The position numbers and the translations under genes are program-made. A stretch of DNA of 64,000 nucleotides from Urechis unicinctus (lineage: Eukaryota; Annelida; Polychaeta; Xenopneusta; Urechidae), in the NCBI GenBank assembly GCA_034190875.2, contig CM067349.1:29244306-29308305 (forward strand), read 5' to 3'. Under the pieces are notes generated by a model that did no database searches, was not told where the DNA came from, and was given only the letters and a program-made list of their open reading frames with translations. Of the stretch, positions 15,310 through 28,097 are shown piece by piece (position 1 is the first letter of the stretch; each line of letters starts with the position of its first letter).

Positions 15310-16635
15310 TATTGTTCAACATCGATATCGCTGTTTAAATTGATATACAGTGACCATAATTGTATATATATCATACTTGATTTTATCGAATCACCTGTAC
15401 CACGTTCTATTTAAAATTCCTTAGATTTCCAGTCTTATTTAAGCGGACCACATAAAGCATATTCAGTAGATTGTTAGTTTTCATCATGTTGATAATCTGT
15501 GGATCGTCTTCTATAAATCACATTCCATAAACCGAAACGCCAGTCTCGATAGAAACCCGAATGATATCTTGTAGCATGCAAAACACAGGATAACTTAGTT
15601 TTCACAAGCAGTAAGCCGATATGACTTGGATTATTACCTCGTATACGCTAGATTGCTAGCGAATATAATAATTCAATCACGATGCATACTTTCACATAGA
15701 CGGATGTGGATGGCATGTTAACGTAACGTTTCAAGTATCAGCATGTTCTAGTAGAGTATACGTATGGTTAACTTAACAAGTAATAAAGTATTTAACTATA
15801 CGTTGAAAAATGGAAATATCGTTCGCGTGTACATGATAAGCCACATGAGAATGGGTCATCCAAGAATGCGCATGTGTTGCAAACACATATTGCCGTACAT
15901 TGAATGGCATTTGCATTACAGCACTTCAGTTTATGATACGGTATATGTTATTGCTGAAAGTCACTGACATACATTCGTATTGCGCTTGGTATCAATCTTT
16001 TAGAGTCCTAGCAATCTTCTAAAATGTTTGGGGGAGTCACCGTATGGCGATGCCACGTGAGGATAGCAAAACGGCGAGAGTCGACTATCACTGATATTAC
16101 ATCCTGGAAGCTAATACCCAATATAGCTTCAAACATATATATATATAAATAGATAGGGCTTTTTGAGACTACTACAGCCTATCAAATTCAATATTATAGT
16201 AACAAAAGCACATGTCACAATCGGACGTAATTTAATTGTTCATTTGACGCAGATAAAGCACCTGCTACATTGCCATACAATGCTAGGGTCAAATTCTTGC
16301 ATCTTGTAGTGCAACGCCTCTACGCCTTACGTTCCATGCAATGAAGGCACCATCTAATAAGGCGAGCAATTTAGCCAAGACCAAGCATGACGGGATAAGG
16401 TTAAACCCCTATTGTACAATATGCCACCTTTAACAACAAAATTTGTAATGCATTGATCTGCGTGCGATGCGTGGTCGACCTCCGCCCTTCGATAACTACA
16501 GGTTGAATTCGCTGACAAAAGCGGACCTATTTCAGATGATGAAGACAGTGATGTCAACACGTACTCAAAACCTTTAGGCAATAGATAAAGAATGAGCCTT
16601 GACAACCAACCTGAGCAATAACGATGCAGTTTTTT
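15310..16635 (+). repeat. Diverged repeat, partner at 60745-61735
   Basis: Colinear match on the same strand. TTCAACATCGAT lies at 15314 / 60750. The exact 20-mer CACAAGCAGTAAGCCGATAT lies at 15603 / 60997. TCCGCCCTTGA-like and TTGAATTC followed by CTGACAAA are shared near 16490-16520 / 61501-61540. GCCTTGACAACCA lies at 16596 / 61699. Apparent minus-strand frames in the two copies are out of register with each other across indels, which argues against a conserved protein. Both copies follow a long TA tract. Confidence 0.85.
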
Positions 16636-16814
16636 TACCAACTTTGAATTGAAATGATGAATATGCTAAGGCCGTACTTGCTATACAACATTATTTCCAC
16701 ATAATGGTGCATATTGTATCATTTAGGAACCGTCGCCTAATAAAACATTCGACCTAGGCCACGAATATTCTCTAGAATTATTATGATAAGTTTTTACTTA
16801 CATTTAGTGTTTTA

Positions 16815-17207
16815 TATGTAGGAGAATCGACATTGTGCTGCAACGAAACAGACGGCAGGGTGTTAACATGCATATCCGGATATTTGCACTGCTGCTTTGA
16901 ACACCGGACCTGAACTTTCCACGAATAAATTATTGAGTCTAAAACCTGTTATAATATTTAGCTCAGTGACCCTAGTTAATGCTAAATATTACAGCAACTG
17001 TCTCAGCCAGAATGGTTTATCTAATATTTCCGACAAAAGATTGATGCCGATAGTATTCCGTACTTATGTCTACTATAAGACTCCAAAATGACCGCAGACA
17101 CATACGATTATGCGAATGGGTTACAAACTTAAAGATTAACCATAGCTTAGATAGGTCATACAAGCCTATTGGGATGACAAAAGCCTACATAGAACGCCGC
17201 TGAACAA
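16815..17207 (+). repeat. Region A block 2, paralogue of 32670-33232
   Basis: ATCGACATTGTGCTGC at 16826 matches ATCGACGTTGTGCTGC at 32682. The shared words AACGAA and GACGGCAG follow, then AAAACCTGT, GATTGATGC, and CCGCTGAACAA / CCGCTGAATAA at the end. In region A the block precedes block 3; in region B it lies between two copies of block 3. Confidence 0.75.
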
Positions 17208-18654
17208 CCAAATGGTTGAAGGGTATGTGAGGGATAAAATCTACTTTATAAATAGCCTCTCATATATCCAATACGGGTTATCAGTAAATGTCAGACAAAA
17301 TCATACCAAAGCTGCTCATGCCAAATTCGAGAGGACTTTTTGTTAACAACTATCATGCAAAGGTCACAGTTCATGGAATATTTTCTCTAAATTCATGTTT
17401 TCTGTCTTAATAACATGAAAGATGTCTTGAAATGTAAAGGGACGCATTTATGCCACTAGAAAATGCTGTTGCTGTACTGTATTACTGGTCCATCGAGAGG
17501 CAGTTACATGTTTGCTTTGATGGAATACAGGAAACGCACGGACGCATGAAATGAAGACAATAGCACTAGCCCGAACATGAGTCGCAGACAATACATATTT
17601 CCTTCGAGCCGTGATTTTAATCATCGTGCCATCCATATTTAGATGGCTGAAGGCATTGTTGCTGAGGGTAATCCGAAAACTACCGAATAATTGAATAAGT
17701 ACGACATGCATGGCATGGTGTAAGTATAATTCATAACAAATCAAATAAATATTTGGTAATTGCATGTTGAAGGTCGACTACATGAGCAATATAGATGTAC
17801 TCAAAGCATAAATGTCAAAGCTTTGATACTTAGAAATGAAGTCAGGATACTGAGCAGTAATGAGCAGTAAATTGAATAAATAACGCATTCTGTAATGCCT
17901 TTTGACTTGATAGAAAACATTTGCTGAAAAGTTAAAAGACTATAAAAGAGCAGGTGGTCGTTCAGATCGATGAAATATATATATTTGGAAGTCCATATAA
18001 TGTTAACTTATCAGCACAACGATACTGTAACCTATCGCAGAGTACAAGACGACATCTTTTATCGGCCAAAGTGGAGAGAAATCTCACCATCAGTACGCGG
18101 CGTATGTATAATCGTTACATTTTCCCAGCAAGTTGAGCTTAATATTAAACGCAATTGGTCCGACAAGGTGTTAAAATTAACCAAGTCATGACTTGGACAA
18201 TCGGCATTTACCCTTGTAACTATTCCATTATTGATCATTTGCCACTCAATGAGTGATTTCAAGGTTGCGAATTAATACTAAATGTGAACTAATAAACCCA
18301 GATCGGTTATCGGAGGTCAATATATATTTGACGTATGCCTGGAACAAGATTACTCGGAGCGTTTCTACGAATTTGCTCAGGTCCATCCTTTCTGTGCTAG
18401 TCATTACTTTGCCACAATTTTATTCCGTCAATGGATGCATTTGATATGATGGGGTAAATATGATATTATTCCGCGATCAGTGATCAGTGCCAAAATCTTC
18501 CCATAGGTTGAGTAGAAGAATCCTAGGTTTTACACGGCATGTGATAAAGTGTGCCCAATGTAAAATGCAACAACTACCACGATAAGTCCTCTAATATAAT
18601 CGTAAATGCAGTAGATGATATCGCAATAACATTGCGCTATATGGTGATATACAT
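17208..18654. other. Stretch without a recognised gene
   Basis: The longest frame is 105 codons, minus strand 17448-17765, without a recognisable motif. No tandem structure apart from a doubled AATGAGCAGTAA word near 17855-17870. Confidence 0.5.
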
Positions 18655-20125
18655 TCGCCTAGTGTTATGTTTGGCACTTACTTATATAATGGAGCTGGTG
18701 TTTAATTTGCTTATTGTAGGACATGAATTATGCAAGCCGATTTGAAATAGATGGGTCTTGGTTGATTATCGTACCGTGACCTGTTGATGGATGTACTTTA
18801 ATTATTGTGTCATATGCTTACTGATATTATTGATCTTCACAGACGAACTGGGAATACCGATCCACTTCGCATCCTGAGTGAAACGTGAGTTCAAAACACC
18901 CCTTCATATATAGAACTATAATCCGAGGTATTGCATCGTACATCTTTTTCAACAGCCAACGAGCTTTGCAATAACACGTCAGTGGTGCTCACTGGCAGCA
19001 TAAGTCAAACAAGGGTGGGGTGCTGCAGTACATATCCACTTCCATTAATTCTTCGCCAACGGCACATGCCTATAAACTGATAGGCCATGTGTCTAGGCTA
19101 ACTCAATAACAAAGTTATAAGGTAAGTTGAGCGAACTTTAGTTACTTGAAGGACAGGTATGAAACTATTATAATTTTCGACTGTGCTCCTGTACTTGCTG
19201 CATTGTAAGCTTACAATTTAATCGCATTTGTTGGCGCGTATCTCAAGCTAGAACAATTGACACAAGCCGAGAAATGTTGATTGCTAACAGTCTTACACGA
19301 TACATCTAAAACTAAGTACTGTAAAACACCAGATGCTATGCTCAGGTATATCGAAATGTTGAGCACACATGGTATCACAACGCAACAACAAGATGCTGAT
19401 GCAATCACAAATGCGCACATCTACACATCGCTCACACGCATATATAATATTTATAAAGCGCGCAAATTATATCCGCTGACGTAGCTGCTATTGCTCAGTT
19501 CCATACTCTCTACTAAGCTGTTTATTAACACCTGATTTCAAATGTAGCATCAGTACCGGATTGATCGAAAGTAAGATGTCCAGTAAATGCTGAAACTCGA
19601 TAAAAGTATTGAGTTGCAACAAAATTGTTTGCTATCCTTTCAGACCCATTTACTTTACAGATCAATGGACGTTGAGTCGTTGTTGTCGTAAAGGACGAAT
19701 GTGATATGACAGAAATATACAAATCGTTTACAGTTACAGCCAAATATATGTGTGTTTCTTTATCTGTTAGGTAACCACATAGGTGGCATAACCTATGAAA
19801 GTAGGTAGGTAGGCAGATAATCAACTATATTCTTTGTAAATGTTGTTTTTGTATGCTGTCTGCTCAATGTGCATCCAAGCTTTACGCCATGATTGTTAAC
19901 ATTTTCAATGCTGAGAGGAACTTCGCGTGGATGATTCCCTGATGACGTACTAATGGGTTGGTCTTTGACTACATTTAAATAAAATTTGTTGGCGACATGA
20001 ATTATGTAGTCACCTGCCTTGACATTTGCTCATCATGCAATTTAGTAGGGGATTTATGCATTCGTTGAGTATCTGTTGAGCGTTTACAATGTATCGGAAC
20101 CCATTTGATACTGGTGGGTGATATC
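18655..20125 (+). repeat. Region A block 3, paralogue of 31140-32655 and 34190-34935
   Basis: Shared anchors with 31140-32655 include GCACTTACTT, CATGAATTATG followed by AAGCCGA, GTGAAACGTGAGTT / ATGAAACGTGAGTT, CACTGGCAGCATAA, TGACACAAGCCGA and CTCTACTAAGCTGTT. A third, partial copy lies at 34190-34935. Relative to the two B copies, region A lacks about 130 bp near 19210. No reading frame is kept between copies. Confidence 0.85.
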
Positions 20126-21164
20126 GGCAAAAGCGGTTTAAAATTCTGGCCATATCCTGTAATTCGTATTTCTAACCTTATCAAGTTAGATGTCACAATC
20201 CTGTGGTAATGAATACATATTGCAATCAACTTGTACTGCCTAAACAGTTGTTATTATGCATATATACCGCTGTCCATATCATGACAGCGTCGGAAAAATG
20301 AAAATGAATTACGCGGTTTGTTATAGCAGCCACGGAGCCCACAGTACATTTCGTAACTTGAAATATGTGCATATATGTTTCTGCAACATTGTTTCGTTCA
20401 AACCGATGCACTTGAAAAACACGAAGACTACATAGTCTTCAGTACCGTTGACAAAAATAAGGTGAGCTTGTAAATCATGTGAGGATAGAATGCTAGTGTC
20501 ACGGATTAGTTATGAGGTAATCTTAATATTGAGGCTTTATCTCACTTCAGACAAGGATATGATATCGCGATTATGATGGCTGAGGGTGATTGTAATGTTA
20601 CGGAGGCTTTCATCAAGTGATAGATCCATGTTGGTACAAACCCGTTACTCAGATCGAACTGCAAAAACCCACGCAACTGAGACGATGGTCCGACACAATG
20701 CTGTTGAGCCACCGGGTCGGATGCATCTCCTATAAGATACGGGACCGCCATTTTGAGTGATCACCATGGGAAAACAGTCAAGGCTTTCACATCTATGAAT
20801 CGGTGTTGGAGACGAAAGGCGACCTATTTAACCACTACGCCAAAGAAACCTGCTAAATATTTTAGTTATGCACGTAAGGATATAATTATAGCGGCACGTG
20901 ACTGCTGATTACATTGTTTACTTAATCAAAACAGCTTCGAGTAACCTGATCTGCGCACGTCGCTAACCCATATGCGTTCATTGCAATTCTCGGCCGTAAA
21001 TGAGCGGATCAAAAAGACCAAATGTATCACTAGAACATGAACTACCTGCATTTTAGTTGAGCAGATGTTACTTCGGCAAATATGCCCCACGTTATTCTAA
21101 AGGTTTTAACCATATTAGCAGCAATCAATGAAGAACTTGAATAGACACAAAGCTCACGCGTTTT
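20126..21164. other. Stretch without a recognised gene
   Basis: Short frames only. It lies between two region A blocks and may contain further, more decayed paralogous sequence that cannot be aligned by eye. Confidence 0.45.
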
Positions 21165-21880
21165 AACCTGGGAACGGTGCCAACTCACCAACTGGCACTA
21201 TTACTCAATAACTTTTGATATCGGTAAAACACGCACGGTGCAAGGTAAGGTTTTTTTATTCTTTATATCATCCTGTAGCAAAGTTATGAATGATACGAAT
21301 AATTCATCTGGAAACTTCATTCTTATACGCTCTGCATACAATGAATCACTGTAAGTAACGTAAGATGTTAACGTAGTTTTATTGTACGACACGCAATCCC
21401 TGTTTGGTTCATAACGCATGACTATGGTAGATAAATTGTCCGAACGCGGGTTGTGACAATGCTTCCATTATCTCCTGATATGAGGCTATTTAGTGCACTT
21501 CACATATAGAAGATGCACCGAAGTTGAGTGCTGTCCAATATTTCTAACCTTTTCTGCTTAATTTGGATTATAAACAAGAACAATTATTGGCCCAGAACAG
21601 CGGGGCATTTAAAATATGGAAACTCTTTTGTCGAATGTCTGCCGCGGAGTGACTTCGAGCATATGTTTAAAAGCCAACTGAGGTCGCTAAACTGACATTC
21701 TGCGTTCGATACTTACTATAATATTTGCCCATACTGACTCAACATAGGAAGGAACAAAATGGTGCCACTGAACTTAAATATAGCCGGATGTGATGTGAGT
21801 CCGCCAGAACGGCGCTATTTTGCACAGTTCCTGTCATGAGTTTCCCCTTCAAAAAGGTTATATTCGCGGTAACGATTCCA
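21165..21880 (+). repeat. Region A block 4, paralogue of 35830-36455
   Basis: One of the best preserved pairs. TTTGATATC with GTAAAACA, then TTCCATTATCTCCTGATATG (21463 / 36051), GAGGCTATT, CTTCACATATAGAAGA, CGAAGTTGAGTGCTGT, and GTGACTTCGAG all occur in the same order. It marks the right-hand end of the A/B duplication as I can trace it. Confidence 0.9.
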
Positions 21881-22279
21881 TTCTTAAGTGACGAGGTCTT
21901 ACGGACGAACAATGAGCTGCAGCATCGCTAGGGCCAAGTCATTGGTAATAAGGAAAAGAGGAAGTGGAATTTCTATGACGGACATTGCATTTATTCTTTG
22001 AGCATATTATATATTTATTCAACTATCTATTCTCACCTTGTCAAAACGTACCGTAAATTATATATCTCAATATGACCACCGTCACTTGAAAAGTGTTGTT
22101 TTCAATAACTGTTATATGCTTGTTTTAAGGTACACGTGCATTCTGCACATCATACGCGTGCACGTGATGCAATGAAGAACTGCATCTGTCAAGACATGAA
22201 CAATACAGTTATGTTATCAATGTTCATATCATATTTTATAAGCTATGTAATTTGCGTTTTTTATAATAAAAATGTAGTC
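21881..22279. other. Stretch without a recognised gene
   Basis: AT-rich, with no feature recognised. Confidence 0.5.
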
Positions 22280-23130
22280 AAGTTCCCCTAGCCTGTTGGC
22301 TGCTGGCCCTGTTTACATGTTGATGATATTCAATAGTCTCGCCAACAGTCTAGGATAGGGTACCGTCTTGAACTGGCGCAGCATCCCTGATTTGGGATGC
22401 TCCAATCACAAACTTTATCTTTCGGTCACTCTCGGGTACTTTTGAGCCGTTGTCTCTCATTGGTCAGTGTCACATTTCCCGAAGATTCGTCGCCTGCTTG
22501 ATGGGTCGAGATTGTTTTGTGAATGTGGCTGCTGGGACGGGGAAATATTTTGATACACGTTGTTAGATACTATTTTCGAAGCAATGCTTGGAATGGATCA
22601 GGGTTCGAAACCAATGGTTGTCCGCTTGCCGGGACAAGTGACTTGCCAATTCAACCAGACGAGTGATTTTTATGTGCCGGGCACACATTCTACAAAACCC
22701 CGATTTGTTGTTTCACGCTGAATGGCAATGTTATCACTCATTCGGCGATAGAAGCAGACACACAACTGGTGCTTTTTAACTGTCTGTATTACGTAAACAT
22801 ACTATCATGCAGCTAAGCGATTAAAGCGCTTGTTATGGTGCCAATTCGAACTTGTGAGACGCCCCATTATTTAAGAAGACATTCAATGTGTTCTCATTAG
22901 ACGCAGTCAACAACAATGTACATGACGTCACATAAAACCGAGGTTGGGTATCACAAGCCAGTTTCATGATCCAGACGCGCGCAAGTAAGGTCAATCGGGC
23001 CACAACCTTTGCGTTGATTGGTCACGAAGATTATCGAACGTGTCTAATGAATATTCGGACGGGCCAGTTTTAGACCTTGTCTTTTCGTAGACTCAAGGGA
23101 GAGAAGCGTAACAGAACCTCTGGAGTCTGG
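22280..23130. other. GC-richer patch, possible inserted element of unknown family
   Basis: Composition changes clearly from the AT-rich flanks. The patch has more CpG, a TGACGTCA palindrome at 22923-22930, and two ATTGGTCA words at 22459 and 23017. A word matching the RNA polymerase III box B consensus (GGTTCGAAACC, 22612-22622) lies inside. I find no terminal inverted repeats by eye and no protein domain. It may be a non-autonomous transposon or a decayed regulatory element. The family is not identified. Confidence 0.35.
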
Positions 23131-26100
23131 GACGCAAACTAATACAAATGTATATTTCTGGAAAATTGTACGATTATTGCATCAAAACTTATGCCATCCT
23201 TTCATTATGGAAAATGCAACATTTTTCTTCAATAGAGGGGGGTGTGTGTGTGTGTGGGGGGGGGGGGGTGGTAGCGATGCATTTAAGCATCTTATTACTA
23301 ACTTTGTTTGCCTGCTGTATGTAAATCGAAGTTGCGTACGGATCCAGCCATGGTCAATGTGAACTTAAATAGCCACAGATCCTTGCGCGTTATTATCCCC
23401 TCCTATTTGATGTACTCAGATTACACCTGGGCCCTTTTGCCGAAATAATAGGGCTATCATTATTGGTATAGCGTTGAAGTATAGGAAACGTCAGTTAGAC
23501 GGGAATACACCTTAGCCGCTTTGCAGAGTTTGTATCTGCTTCCTGCCACAAATTACGAACATAAATGTTTAACTTCCTTAAGCGTTCTGTTATTGATATA
23601 TGTAATATGCATTGCAAGATTTAATAACCCCTCAATTGATGTGTAATTTTTATCTCAATCAGGACTTACATAGTTCTAGATATCTTATCAACAATAAGTG
23701 GTTCATTGAAGAAGAATTATACTTACAAAGTAAAAGACGCAGTATACGCAAAATACTCATCCATGAAAATGCACCGCACAGATCACACCACAAACACATC
23801 TTGGTTGTACAGTATGATTAAATGCAATGTAGGCTTGCAATAGATGTCCACCTGACCTGTCATTGTTGACTGTAATGGTGGTTTGTCAGTATTTCAACTG
23901 TTTTAGTATAATATGTGAACAACATGCGCATCGATTAGTTTGTTTTAAAATTAGTAAGACGCTTTTATGATACTTTATTATTTCCCTTATAAGCAAACTA
24001 TGTTAAAAACGATGTATACGGACTTTTACAATTTATCCTTGCGGTTAATCAATGGCACACTAAATGCCTCAGTGGAACACTGAACCAAATTATAAATGTA
24101 TCATCATAAAGCTTATTTGCAATCATAATTTAACCTATGAACAAATATGACATGCCTTTGTTGACTCTTACCTGTTGACTGTTTTTCTAATTCCTACCAA
24201 CGTTGGTCTATCAATCCCTTTATGAAAACGTAGCTACATTTCTGAAAACCTCTTAGAGGTCATACTGTTTTAAGGAAGACCCTGCAAATGGTAGAAATTC
24301 CATGGATGCCTTTCGGTAAATATTGATTCTCTTACATTTTATGCCATTGTATATTGTTACGAATATGTAGACAATGGATCAATGGCTACTTTTAACATGG
24401 TATGTTGGTAGTTTCTTGCGTCGAGCGCATCGATTGGGAACATTTGATTTTGTGGCAAGGTTTTGCACTTTAGCACTATTTTACGAATTAGCTCCTTGCC
24501 TCGTCATTTGTCACGATTGAGGCACATCTTTTTACACCTCGAAGTGTCTTCACGAATTCGAGGTTTGAAGTTATCAGTTTATCATGTAGTCATTTTAGAA
24601 TCCTAATGATTATCAACTTCTGGCAAGTAAACCTATCCTGCATACGTTTGCTATCACTGAAGGGGCACTGTTGAGCCATCTGTTTCTTGTTCAATTGACG
24701 TTTACTAGCCCAGAAAGGTCATTAAACTATTCTTTAATGCCACAACATGTCTATTGTGGGACACTAGCATTGCCCATGGAACCCACACAAATAATTCAAA
24801 ATAATCAGATATCATCATTTTACGGCGTACCAGTACTTGACATTACTATCCAAACAACGAACTACACAAAGCTATGGCATAAGTTGGGTCAAACTCCGAT
24901 AAGACTTACTTTGCAAAATCGGCATAGAAACACATTATGCAGACGTCGCAGAGTTGGGCCTGTCTGGTGCATTCTTCGTCCACTGTCAATTATTATTACT
25001 CGGGCACCCCGAATACCAATATAAACGAAACAACTGTAGATTAATAACACAATTCATGAATTGTCTTGTCCGATAAGTAGTATTATATAACAATAAACAA
25101 GGTTTGAATGGTCGACTGGAATATAATAGAATCTGCTTGATGATTTACACATCATCGAGATATATGTTGTAGCATAATCAGACGATTTGGCGCGACAGAG
25201 AAATTAGCGTCGGTGATCATTGGAGTAAATGTAAACATTGATGCGATCATAAGTGCTGAAATCAGACTATTAAGTATGCCAGAACCTTGTAATATATTGT
25301 TTTGTTTACTGTACGTTTGTTTGTACATGTTATAGCAGGCATCCTGCAATGTATGTACCATCGCACTCAATGCATTAATACAGCACCGCCGAGGATTATA
25401 TTTCAAGACTTACCTCTCTACCGAGTCATAACATGCCTTACAATGATGGAGTATCTGCGTTTCTGTTGTATTTAGTAATAATTAATGAATATGATCTTCT
25501 TTGCAAACAACGATACATAATGTGATGATTCAAATCAACTTCGTAATGCGAGGTACAGCAAAATTGCATGCAATTATGACTATATTGAAAAAAGTCCTAG
25601 TTTTTGTTGCCCCTCGTATCAATTCTTTGAAAATTACAAATCTGATGCCAACATGTGAAATACAATGCGCAGACAAGGTTATACTTTTACGAAATGTTAC
25701 TTGAGACCCTGCTGACCAGCTATCTACATGATAGTGGGATATGATAGGTTGATTATTCTAAAACAAATCAATGATTTAGCTCTTAGCGCCGTGGACAAGA
25801 TTGAAACATCATTTAATCTCTGTTGATAGTTTCGCATTATGTAGGATTCGGTTTGATCTCGCATTATGCTTTCCATTATATTAGCATATGACAAAAGGAG
25901 AATAATATCTGCTGTTATGACGATGGAAATTAACGGAGCTTCAATATATCAGGCACTTCAGTTTTGTATTTCAGAGTCGTGGTTAATTTGTTATACTGTC
26001 CTAAAGAGGAATGTATTATATGGCTATGCCCTGAACCACCGAACACAATCATGAGGGGAATTCAGAAGCTATTAAGAACATTGTTGCTAGCAATTTTCCG

Positions 26101-27009
26101 GCATGGAAATTAATCTGCCACTTCAGAGCATATTATATTATTAGGTTTGTCTGATTATTCATAGTTCTTCACACACAAGCTTTCCTCACAAATGAATCCA
26201 AAGAAGTTAGTTGTGTGTCTTGTTTACATTAGCTATGTTATTTTGGTTCTTGTATTCTCATTAATATAGCCTCTGGCGGCCGGCGTTATGCTAAAATGCC
26301 TGAAAGGATCTGTGTATGAGTAAATGGAACTTGCCACGCATAGGCAGGAATAAGGGCGGTGTAACTAGTCCTATATGGTGTTATATCATGGGAATGTTGT
26401 GCGAGTATATCATACGCCGCCTGTGAGCGATTATCGTGCATGCACTAACACATGCTGTAGATATTTCAGCTTTAATGGGGCGAATTGTAATGTTCTACAT
26501 CCTATAATATCTTATAATTGCTATGACTCAGAGCAAGACAATCTCAATATGTCATTTATCCTCTCTGTGTGTCTTGTATGCCACATATGTCCATATCATC
26601 GCTGGCCAGGCAACATGTGCGGCGTTAAATTTCTATTGATACTGTTTAGCCGGGTAGTTAAGCTTAAGCATGCCGATATTAGAGCGTGCACTAGCCAGCA
26701 AGTTCAATTAGCTTGGTTATACTGTTATCGCAATTCCTGTTATAGGAAAGGGTTGCTACCATATATCTCGCGCCTAGGTAGGGAGCGAAATTACTGCTAT
26801 GATAAAGGCAAATGTTCGTTCAAAATTTGTATTAGACATTTTTAGATGGGATGGGATACAGCATTCAGCGCAAAATGGTGCCAGACGTAGCTTTGTCCAC
26901 AGGGCTAGATGTTATTGCACAAAGCAGGATGCCTGTTACGAATGACGACGCGATACTTAAGGATGCAATCATTTTATACAGCGTTATACAATGCGGTTAC
27001 ATTAGCACT
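23131..27009. other. Long stretch without a recognised gene
   Basis: Contains a G/GT-rich run at 23236-23271 and several unrecognised frames. The two longest are plus strand 24671-25024 (117 codons) and plus strand 26375-26845 (156 codons, Cys-rich). Neither has a domain I know. No paralogous block was found in this span. Confidence 0.45.
23236..23271 (+). repeat. G-rich run with (GT)n core
   Basis: A G6 run, then (TG)n, then about twelve G residues nearly in a row. It could form a G-quadruplex on the plus strand. There is no gene context. Confidence 0.85.
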
Positions 27010-27400
27010 AGTCGATTTTTATTCTGCTGTTGAGCAAAATGTCGACTGATGTTTTCTGCTGGATTTATGACGACAATTGTGGGGTAGATATTTTACCATT
27101 TACCTGATTTTGTCAATGCTCAGAAGAAAGTTAGGCAGCCAGGTTGATAACCTGATACCATCCCGATAGATAGACAACTCGGGATAGGTAATTGACGCGA
27201 AAGCTATACAGTTGCCTCATTTGAATGCATTCACAGAAACAATTAGAAAATTGTCATCAAATGGAATATGATTCGCAAACATTACGATTCCGGTGCATCT
27301 TGAGATAACATATTAGGGTAACAAATAGGTTGACTCTTTCAGTTATCAACAAATAATTAACCCAATGCATATTTTTGCATAAAGCGAATGAATAACAAAA
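27010..27400 (+). repeat. Diverged repeat, partner at 54305-54745
   Basis: Shared words in order: TTTTATTCTG, GTGTGGTAGATATTTTACCA / GTGGGGTAGATATTTTACCA, TTAGGCAGC, GATAGACAACTCGG, ATCGCAAAC-like and TTTGCAT with AAGCGAA. Non-coding by the same reasoning as the other pairs. Confidence 0.85.
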
Positions 27401-27499
27401 ACTGGTTACGAACAAAAATTAAATGTTATGGTCACAATTAAATTTGCAGCAATCACGAAACTTTGTATCCTTTTGAAATCATATCCCAATATTCCGCGC

Positions 27500-27645
27500 G
27501 GTGACTATAGTAATTTTATGTCGCTTGTAAAGAAAAGTCGTAACTTGCTATGTGGAAGACACTACAACAAATTGCTTGTTTAGCAACAGGAGGAATTTGT
27601 GTGAGCTGTTAGAAATGGAAGAAATTTGCTTGTCGGAAAGCTGTT
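27500..27645 (+). repeat. Short repeat core, partner at 48061-48206
   Basis: Over about 130 bp the two copies align without a net indel: GGTGAC at 27500 / 48061 and CTTGTCGGAA at 27629 / 48190. A strong middle stretch CGTAACTTG followed by ATGTGGAAGACACTA is shared. Although the spacing is frame-preserving, this copy has stop codons in that frame and changes fall on all codon positions. Confidence 0.85.
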
Positions 27646-28097
27646 ATAGGTCTCTGATTATAATTTTACAGTGTATGATCGGGATGTTACTGTCGTAACG
27701 TCAAACCAGTGACGTAGCAAAACAACAACAATATGTGGTCAACAGACGTACCATTTGTCTAAAACTTGATCGGATGTAAGTCATAATGGATGAAATACAA
27801 CATAAAGTAAACCTCAGTGATAAGTCGAGAACAAGGCAATTGGAATTTGAATTAAGAATGGTGTGTCTTTACTATGGTTACTATACGTAAGAACATCAGT
27901 TCTTTTTTGCAGTTCAATACAAAATTAGCCGAAATGCTTTTGTTAGAGCTTTGTCGAATGCAAAAATGTCATATTTTTTTCAATATGAAAACATGATAAG
28001 ACGCTACAAATATCGCCTACCTGTGTCAAACCTCGCCTAATTCGGCAGAGAAGCCTAGATCTGCCTTCTATTTTGCTTATATGTTGACATCATATAT
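27646..28097. other. Stretch without a recognised gene
   Basis: Nothing beyond short AT-rich runs. Confidence 0.5.

Noticed and set aside
16354-16641. Minus-strand frame with a HADQ motif also seen at 61337-61609
   Set aside because: The similarity is DNA homology of a repeat pair. The frames drift out of register between the shared words, so no protein is conserved.
22380-22401. 8-bp stem with a 6-base loop (AGCATCCC / GGGATGCT), terminator- or MITE-like
   Set aside because: Too short to be significant, and it has no context.
22612-22622. tRNA gene suggested by a box B word
   Set aside because: No acceptor, D or anticodon arms can be drawn around it.
24671-25024. 117-codon plus-strand frame
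   Set aside because: No domain, signal peptide or paralogue; length is within chance for this composition.
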